Source of the DNA: Sphingobium lactosutens | GTDB lineage: Bacteria > Pseudomonadota > Alphaproteobacteria > Sphingomonadales > Sphingomonadaceae | Assembly: GCF_013393185.1 (NCBI RefSeq) | Contig: NZ_QJQX01000052.1 | Location: 1 to 64,000 of the forward strand | Direction: 5' to 3' | Length of the DNA: 64,000 nt | Part shown: positions 7,688 to 16,155 of the stretch, piece after piece | How positions within the stretch are numbered: position 1 is the first letter of the stretch | How the letters are laid out: every line of letters starts with the position of its first letter | The notes under the pieces: generated by a model | What the model was told of the DNA's origin: nothing | Databases searched by the model: none | Seen by the model: only the letters and a program-made list of their open reading frames with translations | Program-made: the position numbers and the translations under genes

Positions 7688-8640
7688 CGGTCCGTCTTTC
7701 TGTTGCTGAAAAAGGCGTGGAACTGATCGAAGGTCGCGGTCGCCATGGCGATGCGCTGAAGATCATCGTCCGTGGACGCGCAGACACCGGAGAGCATGGC
7801 GCCGATGCCAGCTGTCTCCGGGCGAGCGAATTTGCCGTCGCCGATATCCAGCTCGTGGATGATCTCGCCGATCGCAACGAGGGCGGGATCATCGATGAGG
7901 TTGGCATGGAGCAGCAGGGTTTCGAAACTGCACCGGTCCTCCTCATGGGTGAACTCGGCATCGACCATGTCGAAACGCAGTTCGCCCAACATCGGTTCAT
8001 AGTGCCGACTGTCGGCGAATTTGAAGATTGCATCCGGGTCGATGAACCGACGGATCAGCCAGGCACAGGCGATGCGATCGACATGAACGCCGCTGCGAGT
8101 GACCCAGGTCCGTTTCGTAAAATCGATCGGTTCGGAAACGTCCGATGGGTCGTTTCGGCTGACATCAGGATGCCGGTAGCGCTGGCGATCCAACTCCGCG
8201 AGCGCGGCTTCGGCTTCTTGCCGGCCATGAGCGCCGAAGAAATCCAGCTTCCCAACCTCTTCAAATCTGCGCTGGAGCTTTACAATGTCGGGGCCGCTGG
8301 CGGGGCCGGTTTCCAACAACCGCCGGGCTGTCTGCACGATCTCCTCATAATCCGCATCGCGTGCAGTATCGAACAAGGCCCGGACATCATTGTCCGACTG
8401 TCCGGCGAGCAACCTTGCTTCGATCAATATCGCTTCTCCGCCATTGGAAGTGATTTCCTCCAGGAGATCACGGAAAGCGGATTGCGATGATGAGGAATGG
8501 GGCAGCACATGGACGGCGTTCTTGAGCGGTACGGCGCCTATGGCCTGCAAGCGTCGCCATATCTTCACCCGCAAATAAGGTGGCTTGGCCGGAAGCTGAT
8601 GAAGCAGGGCAAGCCAAGGACCGGTGTCTGAAACGTTCAT
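7684..8640 (-). CDS. chrB: Chromate resistance protein ChrB
   Basis: ChrB accompanies ChrA in proteobacterial chromate operons and in several alphaproteobacteria acts as the chromate-responsive regulator of the operon. The N-terminal part (about 1-130, WLALLHQLPAKPPYLRVKIWRRLQ) is the winged-helix-like ChrB N domain; the C-terminal part (about 165-310) holds TRSGVHVDRIACAWLIRRFID and AEFTHEEDRCSFETL, the conserved ChrB C domain with acidic, His and Cys residues. The length of 318 aa is typical. The ribosome site is weak; the leader to the predicted promoter is short. It overlaps chrA by four bases. Confidence 0.9.
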   Translation of the reverse strand: MNVSDTGPWLALLHQLPAKPPYLRVKIWRRLQAIGAVPLKNAVHVLPHSSSSQSAFRDLLEEITSNGGEAILIEARLLAGQSDNDVRALFDTARDADYEEIVQTARRLLETGPASGPDIVKLQRRFEEVGKLDFFGAHGRQEAEAALAELDRQRYRHPDVSRNDPSDVSEPIDFTKRTWVTRSGVHVDRIACAWLIRRFIDPDAIFKFADSRHYEPMLGELRFDMVDAEFTHEEDRCSFETLLLHANLIDDPALVAIGEIIHELDIGDGKFARPETAGIGAMLSGVCASTDDDLQRIAMATATFDQFHAFFSNRKTDR

Positions 8641-8656
8641 GATTCATGTGTATCAC

Positions 8657-8688
8657 AAAATAGAATTTTTGAAATATCTATATCAAAA
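8657..8688 (-). promoter_or_regulatory. Predicted chrB promoter with overlapping palindrome
   Basis: On the minus strand TTGATA (8686-8681) and TATTTT (8662-8657) are separated by 18 bases and lie about 17 bases upstream of the chrB start. The inverted repeat TTTTGA/TCAAAA (8667-8672 and 8683-8688) covers the -35 element and spacer, where a repressor such as ChrB could bind. The surroundings are strikingly AT-rich. The promoter call rests on sequence likeness only. Confidence 0.4.
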
Positions 8689-8792
8689 TCATTTGACCGG
8701 TACTTTTGTCCGATAATGTCAGTGTGACGGGTCTGGATCGTCGGCATCGACCATTCCACGATAGCGCAAATCATAACACTTTGATTATCCTG

Positions 8793-8824
8793 CCATGAGC
8801 TGAGAAATTCTCGTTGGCTCATGG
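8793..8824. promoter_or_regulatory. Nested inverted repeat upstream of a TonB receptor gene
   Basis: CCATGAGC (8793-8800) is repeated in reverse complement as GCTCATGG (8817-8824), and between them GAGAA/TTCTC forms a second small palindrome. It lies in the 330-base gap between chrB and the receptor gene at 8971 and could be an operator or a leader hairpin. AATCA/TGATT about 20 bases to its left is another short inverted repeat. No gene was found in the gap. Confidence 0.35.
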
Positions 8825-8970
8825 TGGAGTTCCCCGACACTCTCGTTTCACAAGAAAACGCAGAAACGACGGCGGGCGCAGCGATGCGTCCGCCTTCATC
8901 GTCCGGGGAGAGGTGAGGCGTTCGAAAGGCGCCCCCTGATTGGCTCGTTGTGAAACAGGGAGCCATCTAT

Positions 8971-11355
8971 ATGTCCGTTACGTTGTCCATCCGCTTTTCC
9001 ACGCGCGCCGCGCTGCTGCTTGCCTGCGCCGCCGGGGCGCTGAGCGCCGCCCATGCGCAGGAGCCGGTGGACGGCGATGAGGGCATGATCACCGTTACCG
9101 GCCGCCGTATCTCGCAATCGGCCGAAGCGATCGGCGAGGACAAGGTCAGCAATGTCGTGGCGGTGACGCGTGAAGCGCTGCTGTCTGCGCCTTCGGGCAT
9201 TTCGGGCCTCAAGATGCTGGAGCAACTGCCCGGCTTCAACGTGCAGACCGACGGCGCGCTCGGCCTCTACGAGTTCGGCAACAGCGTCCAGACGCGTGCC
9301 TTCAACCTCGATCAGATCGGCTTCGTTGTCGACGGCATCCCGACCGGCCGCAGCGACGCCTTCGGCGGCAGCCCGGTCTTTCGCTATGTCGACAATGAAA
9401 ATCTGGGCGTGGTGGAAGCGGCCGTCGGCGCGGGCGATGTCGGCCTGCCCAGCTATTCGACGCTCGGCCCGGTGGTGCAATATAGCAGCATCAAGCCGCA
9501 GGAAGAGATGGGCCTGTTCGTGTCCCAGAGCTTCGGCGACTTCAACATGAAGCGCACCTTCATCCGCGCCAGCACCGGGCAGGTCGGGCCGTTCCGGGCC
9601 TATGTCAGCCGCACCAAGCTGGACACCGATCTGTGGCGCGGCGACGGTACAGTCGATCGCGAACATTGGGAAGGGATGCTCCACGCCGATCTGGGCGGCG
9701 ATAGCTGGGCGCGCTTCAAATTCGTATCGAACAAGTTCAACGACTTCGATTCCCCGTCGCTCAGCCGCAGCCAATATCTGACCGGCACCGACATTGGCGG
9801 GAAAAGCGGTCGGGATCGCGGCTATATTTCGGTCGTGCCCAACACCACGCCAGGCTTCGCGCCGGTCGCGGGCGGCCCGGCTTACAGCAACGCCAACTAT
9901 GCCTATACCAACACGCTCGCCATCAACGTCCGCGACGACAAGCTCTATGGTGGCACCGTGCATGCAGGCATCGCCGACGGCGTCTGGGCCGAAGCGACGG
10001 CCTATTATGAGGACAAGGGAGGCTATGGCGTGTCGCCCGATACCTATGCCAACAGCCTGACCATCTACCAGCGCGAAACGGCGGCGGGCATTGCGCTCAC
10101 TGCGCCCAAGGGCACGCAATATGGCCTGTCGACCGTCGGCGGCGACCGGTATGGCCTGACCACCAAGCTGCATTGGGAGATTGGCGCACACACGCTGGAG
10201 GCAGGCCTCTGGGGCGAGGTCGACACCTATAACCGCACGCAGGCGCGTTACAACACGACCGACGGCTCGCCCGCCAGCGCGCCAAACCTGGACGAACTCG
10301 TCTATGTCCGCCGCAACTATCAGAGCCAGCGCAATACGACGCAGGCGTTCGTGAAGGACCGGATCGCGTTGCTCGACGACAGGCTGATCTTCGATCTCGG
10401 CATCAAGGCGCTGAACATCGATTATCGCTACAGCGGCTATCGGGATTTCAACGATTATTATCGCAACGCCGGGACGACCGCCGCGCCGCGTTGGGTTGCG
10501 GGCTGGGGACCGCAGACGTTGCGCACCAGCTATAGCGACGGTTTCCTGCCGATGGCGGGTGTGCTGTACAAGCTCGATAACCAGAGCCAGATCTTCGCTT
10601 CCTATGCGGAGAATATGGCATTGCCCAAGGGACTGGACGACGTCTTCTCGGTGTCGCTCAACAGCAGCGCAACCGGCGTGCCTGCGCCGGCTCCGGAACG
10701 GTCGCAGAATTTCGAGGCGGGTATCCGCAGCAATCAGGGCGAATTCTACGCCTCCTACGCAGTCTATTACACGAAGTTCAAAAATCGCATCCAGTCGATC
10801 GGGTCGATCTTGCCCGGCACCACCAACGTCATCGAAACCTTCTACCAGAATGTCGGCCGGGTGACGGCCTATGGCGCGGAATTCAGCGGCACCTACAAGC
10901 CGGGCTATCTGAACGGCCTCGCCTATTTCAACCTCAACGCGACCTACAATATCGCCAAGTTTAAGGACGATATCCGGACTGCCACGCTCACTTATCAGAC
11001 CGACGGCAAATATATCCCGGACAGCGCCAAGTGGATCGTCAATGGCGGCGTGACCATCGAGCCGGCGAGCTGGCTGGTGGGCAATTTCAGCGGCAAATAT
11101 ACTTCGCGCCGCTGGTCGACCTTCGACAATTCGGCCGGGTCGAGCGTCAAGGGCTTCACCGTGTTCAGCGCCTATGTCGATATCGGCGACGGCATCAGCC
11201 TGGGTCCGGTCAAGGGGGTGAAGGCGCGGTTCAACATCGACAATATCTTCGACAAGGATACGCTGTCCTACATCTCGCCGGCGGTGACGGGTGACGGCAA
11301 TTTCCGTCCGCTGTCCCCGCGGACTTTCCAGTTCACCATCTCGGGTGAAATCTGA
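8971..11355 (+). CDS. TonB-dependent outer membrane receptor
   Basis: Outer-membrane beta-barrel that imports a substrate using TonB energy. From the ATG at 8971 (GGGAG upstream) the 794 aa protein has a signal peptide (1-29, ending SAAHA), a TonB-box-like MITVTGR stretch, a plug domain (KMLEQLPGFNVQTDG, then a region of VVDGIPTG) and a long barrel that ends in an aromatic strand (RTFQFTISGEI), the usual Omp85 signal. A GTG 21 bases upstream is in frame but gives a worse signal peptide. It overlaps the next gene, an M19 dipeptidase, by one base (TGATG), so a peptide-like ligand is a reasonable guess. It is distantly related to the receptor at 20665: both have an unusual plug with the pattern EN(L/V)G(V/L) followed by LGPVVQ or VGALLQ. 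Confidence 0.88.
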   Translation: MSVTLSIRFSTRAALLLACAAGALSAAHAQEPVDGDEGMITVTGRRISQSAEAIGEDKVSNVVAVTREALLSAPSGISGLKMLEQLPGFNVQTDGALGLYEFGNSVQTRAFNLDQIGFVVDGIPTGRSDAFGGSPVFRYVDNENLGVVEAAVGAGDVGLPSYSTLGPVVQYSSIKPQEEMGLFVSQSFGDFNMKRTFIRASTGQVGPFRAYVSRTKLDTDLWRGDGTVDREHWEGMLHADLGGDSWARFKFVSNKFNDFDSPSLSRSQYLTGTDIGGKSGRDRGYISVVPNTTPGFAPVAGGPAYSNANYAYTNTLAINVRDDKLYGGTVHAGIADGVWAEATAYYEDKGGYGVSPDTYANSLTIYQRETAAGIALTAPKGTQYGLSTVGGDRYGLTTKLHWEIGAHTLEAGLWGEVDTYNRTQARYNTTDGSPASAPNLDELVYVRRNYQSQRNTTQAFVKDRIALLDDRLIFDLGIKALNIDYRYSGYRDFNDYYRNAGTTAAPRWVAGWGPQTLRTSYSDGFLPMAGVLYKLDNQSQIFASYAENMALPKGLDDVFSVSLNSSATGVPAPAPERSQNFEAGIRSNQGEFYASYAVYYTKFKNRIQSIGSILPGTTNVIETFYQNVGRVTAYGAEFSGTYKPGYLNGLAYFNLNATYNIAKFKDDIRTATLTYQTDGKYIPDSAKWIVNGGVTIEPASWLVGNFSGKYTSRRWSTFDNSAGSSVKGFTVFSAYVDIGDGISLGPVKGVKARFNIDNIFDKDTLSYISPAVTGDGNFRPLSPRTFQFTISGEI

Positions 11356-12584
11356 TGCGGGCTGTTCTGCTGATGGGAGCGGCGCTCGCCGCGTTGCTCC
11401 CGCTTACCGCGCAGGCGGAGGCGCCGGTCGTCACGAAGAAAGACTTGTCGCTGCACCAGCGGCTGCTGACGCTCGACAGCCATCTCGACACGCCTGCTTC
11501 GCTCGACCTGCCCGGCTGGTCGATCGAGGAGGAACATGGGGTTCATAGCGATTTCACCCAGGTCGACCTGCCGCGCATGAAGAAGGGCGGCCTCGATGGC
11601 GGCTTCTGGGCGATCTATACGGGGCAGGGGCCGCTGACGATCGAGGGCTTCTACAAGGCGCGCGACTTCGCGCTGCTGCGCGGCATGTCGATCCGGTCGA
11701 TGGTCGCGGCCGACCCGGACAATTTCGCGCTGGCGACGGAGGCGAAGGACGCCGCGCCGATCGCGGCGGCGGGCAAGCGGGTCGTCTACATGTCGATCGA
11801 AAACGCCTATCCGCTGGGTGAGGACGTGTCCCTGCTCAAGACCTTCTACGACATGGGCGTGCGGGTGTCGGGCTTTGCCCATTTCGCGCATAACCAGTTC
11901 GCGGACAGTTCGACCGATCCGTCGAAGAAGCCGCGCTATGGTGGCCTCAGTCCGCTGGGCAAGGAACTGCTCAAGGAAATGAACCGGCTGGGCGTGGTTC
12001 CCGATGCGTCGCACAGCAGCGATCAGGTGCTGGACGATCTGCTGGCGCTGTCAACGACGCCGGTGCTGCTAACCCATTCGGGCTGCAAGGCGGTCTATGA
12101 TCATCCGCGCAACATCGATGACGCGCATCTGAAGGCGCTGGCGGCCAAGGGCGGCGTGATCCAGATGAACGCCTATGGCGCCTATCTGCGCGCATCAAAG
12201 CCCAATCCCGAACGGCAGAAGGCCTTGCAGGCGCTCTACGGCCAGATGCGCGAGGATGCCAAGCTGTCGCCGGAGAAGCGCGCTGAACTGCTGGCGAAGC
12301 GGCAGGAGATAGATCGCCTCTATCCCGACACCGACCGGCCGACCTTCGACGATTTCATGGCGCACATGCTCCATGCGCTGAAGGTCGTGGGGCCGGACCA
12401 TGTCGGCATCGGCCTCGACTGGGACGGCGGTGGCGGCGTTGTCGGCATGGAGGATGTGGTCGACCTGCCGAAGATCACCGCCGCCTTGCTGAAGGCCGGT
12501 TATAGCGAGGCCGATCTCCAGAAAATCTGGTCCGGCAATGTGCTGCGCGTCCTAGCTGCGGCGGACGCAGCCAAGGGGAAATAA
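11355..12584 (+). CDS. Membrane dipeptidase, peptidase family M19, exported
   Basis: Zinc dipeptidase (renal-dipeptidase type) that hydrolyses dipeptides, often with a D-residue, in the periplasm. Residues 1-22 form a signal peptide. The binuclear zinc ligands are visible as H43 and D45 (LDSHLD), E149 (SIENA), H220 (DASHSS) and H241 (LTHSG). The length of 409 aa is normal. Its ATG overlaps the receptor's TGA by one base, which couples export-side peptide hydrolysis to uptake. The gene is followed by a perfect palindrome that probably stops transcription from both sides. Confidence 0.9.
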   Translation: MRAVLLMGAALAALLPLTAQAEAPVVTKKDLSLHQRLLTLDSHLDTPASLDLPGWSIEEEHGVHSDFTQVDLPRMKKGGLDGGFWAIYTGQGPLTIEGFYKARDFALLRGMSIRSMVAADPDNFALATEAKDAAPIAAAGKRVVYMSIENAYPLGEDVSLLKTFYDMGVRVSGFAHFAHNQFADSSTDPSKKPRYGGLSPLGKELLKEMNRLGVVPDASHSSDQVLDDLLALSTTPVLLTHSGCKAVYDHPRNIDDAHLKALAAKGGVIQMNAYGAYLRASKPNPERQKALQALYGQMREDAKLSPEKRAELLAKRQEIDRLYPDTDRPTFDDFMAHMLHALKVVGPDHVGIGLDWDGGGGVVGMEDVVDLPKITAALLKAGYSEADLQKIWSGNVLRVLAAADAAKGK

Positions 12585-12604
12585 CGCTTGGCGGATTATG
12601 GAGC

Positions 12605-12636
12605 GTCGATGCCATCCGGGCCCGGATGGCATCGAC
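12605..12636. terminator. Perfect 32-bp palindrome between convergent genes
   Basis: GTCGATGCCATCCGGG (12605-12620) is followed directly by its exact reverse complement (12621-12636). It sits 20 bases after the M19 gene and 40 bases after the opposing M20 gene, the right place for a bidirectional terminator. There is no U-run on either side, so it is not a textbook intrinsic terminator. Confidence 0.6.
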
Positions 12637-12676
12637 CATTAGCCTCTCGTTATGCGCAGCTGCCCGGCGTGTACGC

Positions 12677-13987
12677 TCAACGATATCCTGCAGCCGCCAA
12701 TATGGCGAGCAGGTCCATGCGTTTCACCTTCAGCGATTCCGGTGCCGATATGTCGATCCACTCATCAGTCGAATGGCCCCGCTCTCCCTTCGCGGCCCGG
12801 GGAATGGTGATGGCCGGAATGCCGAGGCCCATCGGCACATTGGCGTCCGTAGAACTGAAGCTGAGCCTCGCCGTGACGCCCTCCGCCGCATAGGCGGCCG
12901 CAGTCTGCTTCACCAGCGGCGTATCGGCGGCGGTGCTGCCAGCCGGGCGATCGCCGACCATCTTCTTTTCGACGCTGATCGCTCCGTCCTTGGTAGAGCG
13001 GGTGCTGTTTTCTGAAACGACCGCCCGATCCACTGTCGCCAGAACGGCCTTTTCCAGCGCAGCCAGTTCCGCGGCGCTTTCCGATCGCATGTCGACTTCA
13101 AGCCAGACTTCGCGCGGGATCGCGTTGACCGAAGAACCACCCCCGACGACACTGGCGCTGAATGTAGTTTTAGGCGATTTAGGCACCGGGATCTTGTAGA
13201 GATCGACGACCGTCTGGCTCATTGCGGTCATCGGATTGACCAGTCCGAAGGCGCCGAAACTATGGCCGCCGGGTCCGGTGAAAATCAGTCGATAACGCTT
13301 CGATCCGACGCCGCCATTGGTCAGCCCGTCCAGCGAGGAATCGTCGATCGAAAAGAAGGCCGCAATGCGGTCCTTATATTTCCCCTTGCCGAACAATTGC
13401 TTCATGCCTCGCAAGTCGCCCAGTCCTTCCTCGCCGACATCGCCCACGAACAGGATATCCATCGGTGTCGATATCTTCGATGCGACCAGCGCCTTGGCCA
13501 GGCTGAGCTGGGTGGCAAGGCCTGCCGTGTCGTCGCCTACGCCCGGCGCATACAGGCGATTGTCCTCGCGCCGCACGGTCACGGGCGTACCTTCGGGAAA
13601 TACCGTGTCGAGATGGGCGGACACGACGACCAGTTTGTCGTTCGACTTGCCGGTCCCTCGACGCAGGCCAAGGACATTGCCCGCTTCGTCAATTTCCACG
13701 TCGGTCAGGCCGGCAGCGCGGAACAGTTCTGCATAGGCTTTTGCCCGTGCAGCTTCCTTGAAAGGCGGGGCCGGAATTTCGGTCAGCGCGACGATATTCT
13801 CAACCCATTGTTCATGCTCCGCTTCCAGCGCCGCAAAGGCAGCCCTGACCGCAGGTCGCGCCTTGATCGCCTCGATCAGGCGCGTGTCACCTGGTGCGTG
13901 CACGGGCGCGGTCGCTTGAGCCGCGGCCGTTACGGAGGCCGGCATGATTGAGCCGGCCAGGATCGCGCATAGCGCCAATCGCTTCAT
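12677..13987 (-). CDS. Exported M20 family metallopeptidase
   Basis: Zinc peptidase of the M20/M28 carboxypeptidase-aminopeptidase type, acting outside the cytoplasm. A signal peptide covers 1-24 (ALCAILAGSIMPASVTAAA). Metal and catalytic residues: H125 and D127 (SAHLDTVFPE), D152-D153 (GVGDDTAG), E186-E187 (VGDVGEEGLGD) and a distal His near the C-terminus (ERGHSTDEW). The dimerisation domain lies between about 225 and 330. The ribosome site AAGGAGGTAAATC is strong. It is 37 bases downstream of the nagK-like kinase gene on the same strand, but it fits better with the neighbouring M19 peptidase and peptide uptake. Confidence 0.87.
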   Translation of the reverse strand: MKRLALCAILAGSIMPASVTAAAQATAPVHAPGDTRLIEAIKARPAVRAAFAALEAEHEQWVENIVALTEIPAPPFKEAARAKAYAELFRAAGLTDVEIDEAGNVLGLRRGTGKSNDKLVVVSAHLDTVFPEGTPVTVRREDNRLYAPGVGDDTAGLATQLSLAKALVASKISTPMDILFVGDVGEEGLGDLRGMKQLFGKGKYKDRIAAFFSIDDSSLDGLTNGGVGSKRYRLIFTGPGGHSFGAFGLVNPMTAMSQTVVDLYKIPVPKSPKTTFSASVVGGGSSVNAIPREVWLEVDMRSESAAELAALEKAVLATVDRAVVSENSTRSTKDGAISVEKKMVGDRPAGSTAADTPLVKQTAAAYAAEGVTARLSFSSTDANVPMGLGIPAITIPRAAKGERGHSTDEWIDISAPESLKVKRMDLLAILAAAGYR

Positions 13988-14024
13988 GATTTACCTCCTT
14001 GGGAAATTTTGACCGCAAAAACCA

Positions 14025-14927
14025 TTAGTCCGCGGCGAAATAGGCGCCTAGCAAACCAGCGTCTCCGCCAAGCATCGTCACTGCCAATATCGGTTGCTCC
14101 GGCGCATCCAGCATGCTTGCCCGGACCTTACGATCGATCTCCGCGATCAGCTCGGTCGAATTGGACAGACCGCCGCCAACGGGCACGATCGTGGCCGGAA
14201 TTGTGTTCAGGACAACGGACAGAACCCCAGCCAATATGTCGGTAAAATAGCTGACGGTCGCAACAGCGTGAATTTCGCCCGAAACAAAGCCATGGGTGAT
14301 GTCCTTGCTGGTTGCCGTCTTGCCATGCAGGAAATGATGCAGGCGTTCCAACCCGCGGGCGCTGCCGATGGTATCCAGGCACCCCATGCGGCCGCAACCG
14401 CATTGGAACAGTGGCGTGGCATCGGGGGCCTTGGGGGAGGGGATGATTACCTGCCCATGCCCCCATTCGCCGCCTATGCCATGGATACCTGTGACGACCT
14501 TGCCATCCTCGATTACGCCGCCGCCGACGCCTGTCCCGAGAATGACGCCCAAGACCCGGCGATGGCCCTTTGCCACGCCCAGCCGTGCTTCGCCCAGCAC
14601 GAAGGCATCGGCGTCATTGATGACGAAGACCGGACGGCCCAGTTCCTGGCTCAGATCATTTGCCAGCCGTCGGCCATGCGTGCATTCGATATTGGCCGAA
14701 ATGATGCGGCCATTATCCGGGGCTGGCAAACCGGCGAACGCCAGCGATATGGCGTCTCCTTCTGTCATTTTATCTGCATGAAGGGCTTGGAACTGTCGAA
14801 AAATATCGACGAAGCCGTTCCAGTCGCGGGTAGGTGTGGGAAATTTGGCACGATGATGGATCGACGCATCTGCATCGACCATCGCGATATCCACGAAGGA
14901 GCCGCCTACATCGGCACAAATCCTCAC
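14025..14927 (-). CDS. nagK: ROK-family sugar kinase, probably N-acetylglucosamine kinase
   Basis: Cytosolic kinase that would make GlcNAc-6-phosphate for NagA. The phosphate-1 motif DVGGSFVDI is at 6-14, the catalytic Asp is D105 (VINDADAF), the phosphate-2 motif GTGVGGGV is at 131-138, and the ROK zinc site is E154/H157 with C176, C178 and C183 (CGCGRMGCLDT). There is no helix-turn-helix domain, so it is a kinase and not a repressor. The length of 300 aa is normal. It lies 103 bases downstream of nagA on the same strand; the substrate is inferred from this context. Glucosamine or glucose are alternatives. Confidence 0.82.
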   Translation of the reverse strand: MRICADVGGSFVDIAMVDADASIHHRAKFPTPTRDWNGFVDIFRQFQALHADKMTEGDAISLAFAGLPAPDNGRIISANIECTHGRRLANDLSQELGRPVFVINDADAFVLGEARLGVAKGHRRVLGVILGTGVGGGVIEDGKVVTGIHGIGGEWGHGQVIIPSPKAPDATPLFQCGCGRMGCLDTIGSARGLERLHHFLHGKTATSKDITHGFVSGEIHAVATVSYFTDILAGVLSVVLNTIPATIVPVGGGLSNSTELIAEIDRKVRASMLDAPEQPILAVTMLGGDAGLLGAYFAAD

Positions 14928-15030
14928 TTATTGTCTCCCATTGTCTTGACGGAGGGGGGCTGATGGCATGCGAAAGCGGGTGTTGTTATTGGATCGGCCA
15001 TAATCTTCGGATGTGGAAATGCAAATCGCA

Positions 15031-16155
15031 TCATGTTACGGAAAAGGTGAGCGCTCCGCCCTGCCAGACGGCGCGAATGCGGTGGTCGGCATCGAGCCAA
15101 AGGAGATCGGCGCGCAGACCGGAAGCAAGCCTGCCCCGATCCTGAAGGTCGAGGAAATGCGCGGGCGCTCCCGAGGCCATGAACGAGGCGTCGGCGAGAG
15201 GCAGGCCCATCATTGACATCGCGTTGCGCAGGGCCGACGCCATGTCGAGATCGGAGCCGGCCAGCGTTTCATTTTCCTCTATGCATACGCCATTGCGGAC
15301 GCGGATGCGCTTTCCTTGCAAAGTAAAGCATTTGGTCGCGCTGCCCACGGTCGGCATGGCATCGGTTACGAGCATGAAGCGATCGCGAGGGCGTGCGCGC
15401 AGGGCGATACGAAGCGCCGCCGGCGATACATGCTGCCCATCCACGATGATGCCCGCATAGACATGATCATTTTCCAAGGTCGCGCCTACGACGCCGGGGG
15501 CTCTATGGTTTAGCGGCGACATTGCGTTATACAGATGCGTCACGCCCGTCATGCCGGCTGCAAAGGCCGCTGACGTGCGAGCGTGATCGGCATCACTATG
15601 CCCGACGGCAAGGGTGACGCCGGCCTCGACCAATTGCCGGATCTGATCGTCATCGCAGCATTCCGGGGCCAGCGTCACGAGCGTGCGTCCGTGCCGCAGG
15701 CCCGACAGCAAGGCTATGGCATCCTTGTCCAGCCGCCGGAATTTGGTCGCATCATGTGTCCCCTTGCGCCCGGCATTGAGGAACGGACCTTCGAGATGAA
15801 TGCCGACCACGCCGCGAATGCCGGAATCGATCGCCTGCTCCACGGCGCGCATCGCTGCATCGACCTTGTCCAGATCGTCGGAAATCAAGGTCGGCAGAAA
15901 ACTGGTGGTGCCGAATGGTCGATGCGCCGCGCCGATCCGCGCGATGGTCTCGACTGTGGGACTGTCATTGAACAGTACGTCGCCGCCGCCATTGACCTGC
16001 GTGTCGATGAAACCGGGCAGAAGATAGCCGCCCTGAAGGTCGATGATGCTCTCTGCCGCGGATGACGGCTCTGTAACGATAATGCCGTCCTCGACGACCA
16101 GTCGATCGATGGTGGTGCCGACGAACGTGCCATTGACGAACTGAAGGCTGCTCAT
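15031..16155 (-). CDS. nagA: N-acetylglucosamine-6-phosphate deacetylase
   Basis: Removes the acetyl group from GlcNAc-6-phosphate to give glucosamine-6-phosphate. The amidohydrolase barrel shows LPGFIDTQVNGGGDV (about 47-61), the metal-binding E122 (GIHLEGPFL), two His ligands (AVGHSDAD and VTHLYNAM) and the catalytic Asp in LVTDAMPTVG. The length of 374 aa fits. It overlaps the SIS-domain deaminase gene upstream by four bases (ATGA), so NagA and the deaminase are made together. Confidence 0.92.
   Translation of the reverse strand: MSSLQFVNGTFVGTTIDRLVVEDGIIVTEPSSAAESIIDLQGGYLLPGFIDTQVNGGGDVLFNDSPTVETIARIGAAHRPFGTTSFLPTLISDDLDKVDAAMRAVEQAIDSGIRGVVGIHLEGPFLNAGRKGTHDATKFRRLDKDAIALLSGLRHGRTLVTLAPECCDDDQIRQLVEAGVTLAVGHSDADHARTSAAFAAGMTGVTHLYNAMSPLNHRAPGVVGATLENDHVYAGIIVDGQHVSPAALRIALRARPRDRFMLVTDAMPTVGSATKCFTLQGKRIRVRNGVCIEENETLAGSDLDMASALRNAMSMMGLPLADASFMASGAPAHFLDLQDRGRLASGLRADLLWLDADHRIRAVWQGGALTFSVT

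Noticed and set aside
8896..10191. Minus-strand open frame of about 431 codons within the first TonB receptor
   Set aside because: Shadow of a high-GC coding region with a low-complexity Ala/Arg/Gly composition and no family similarity.
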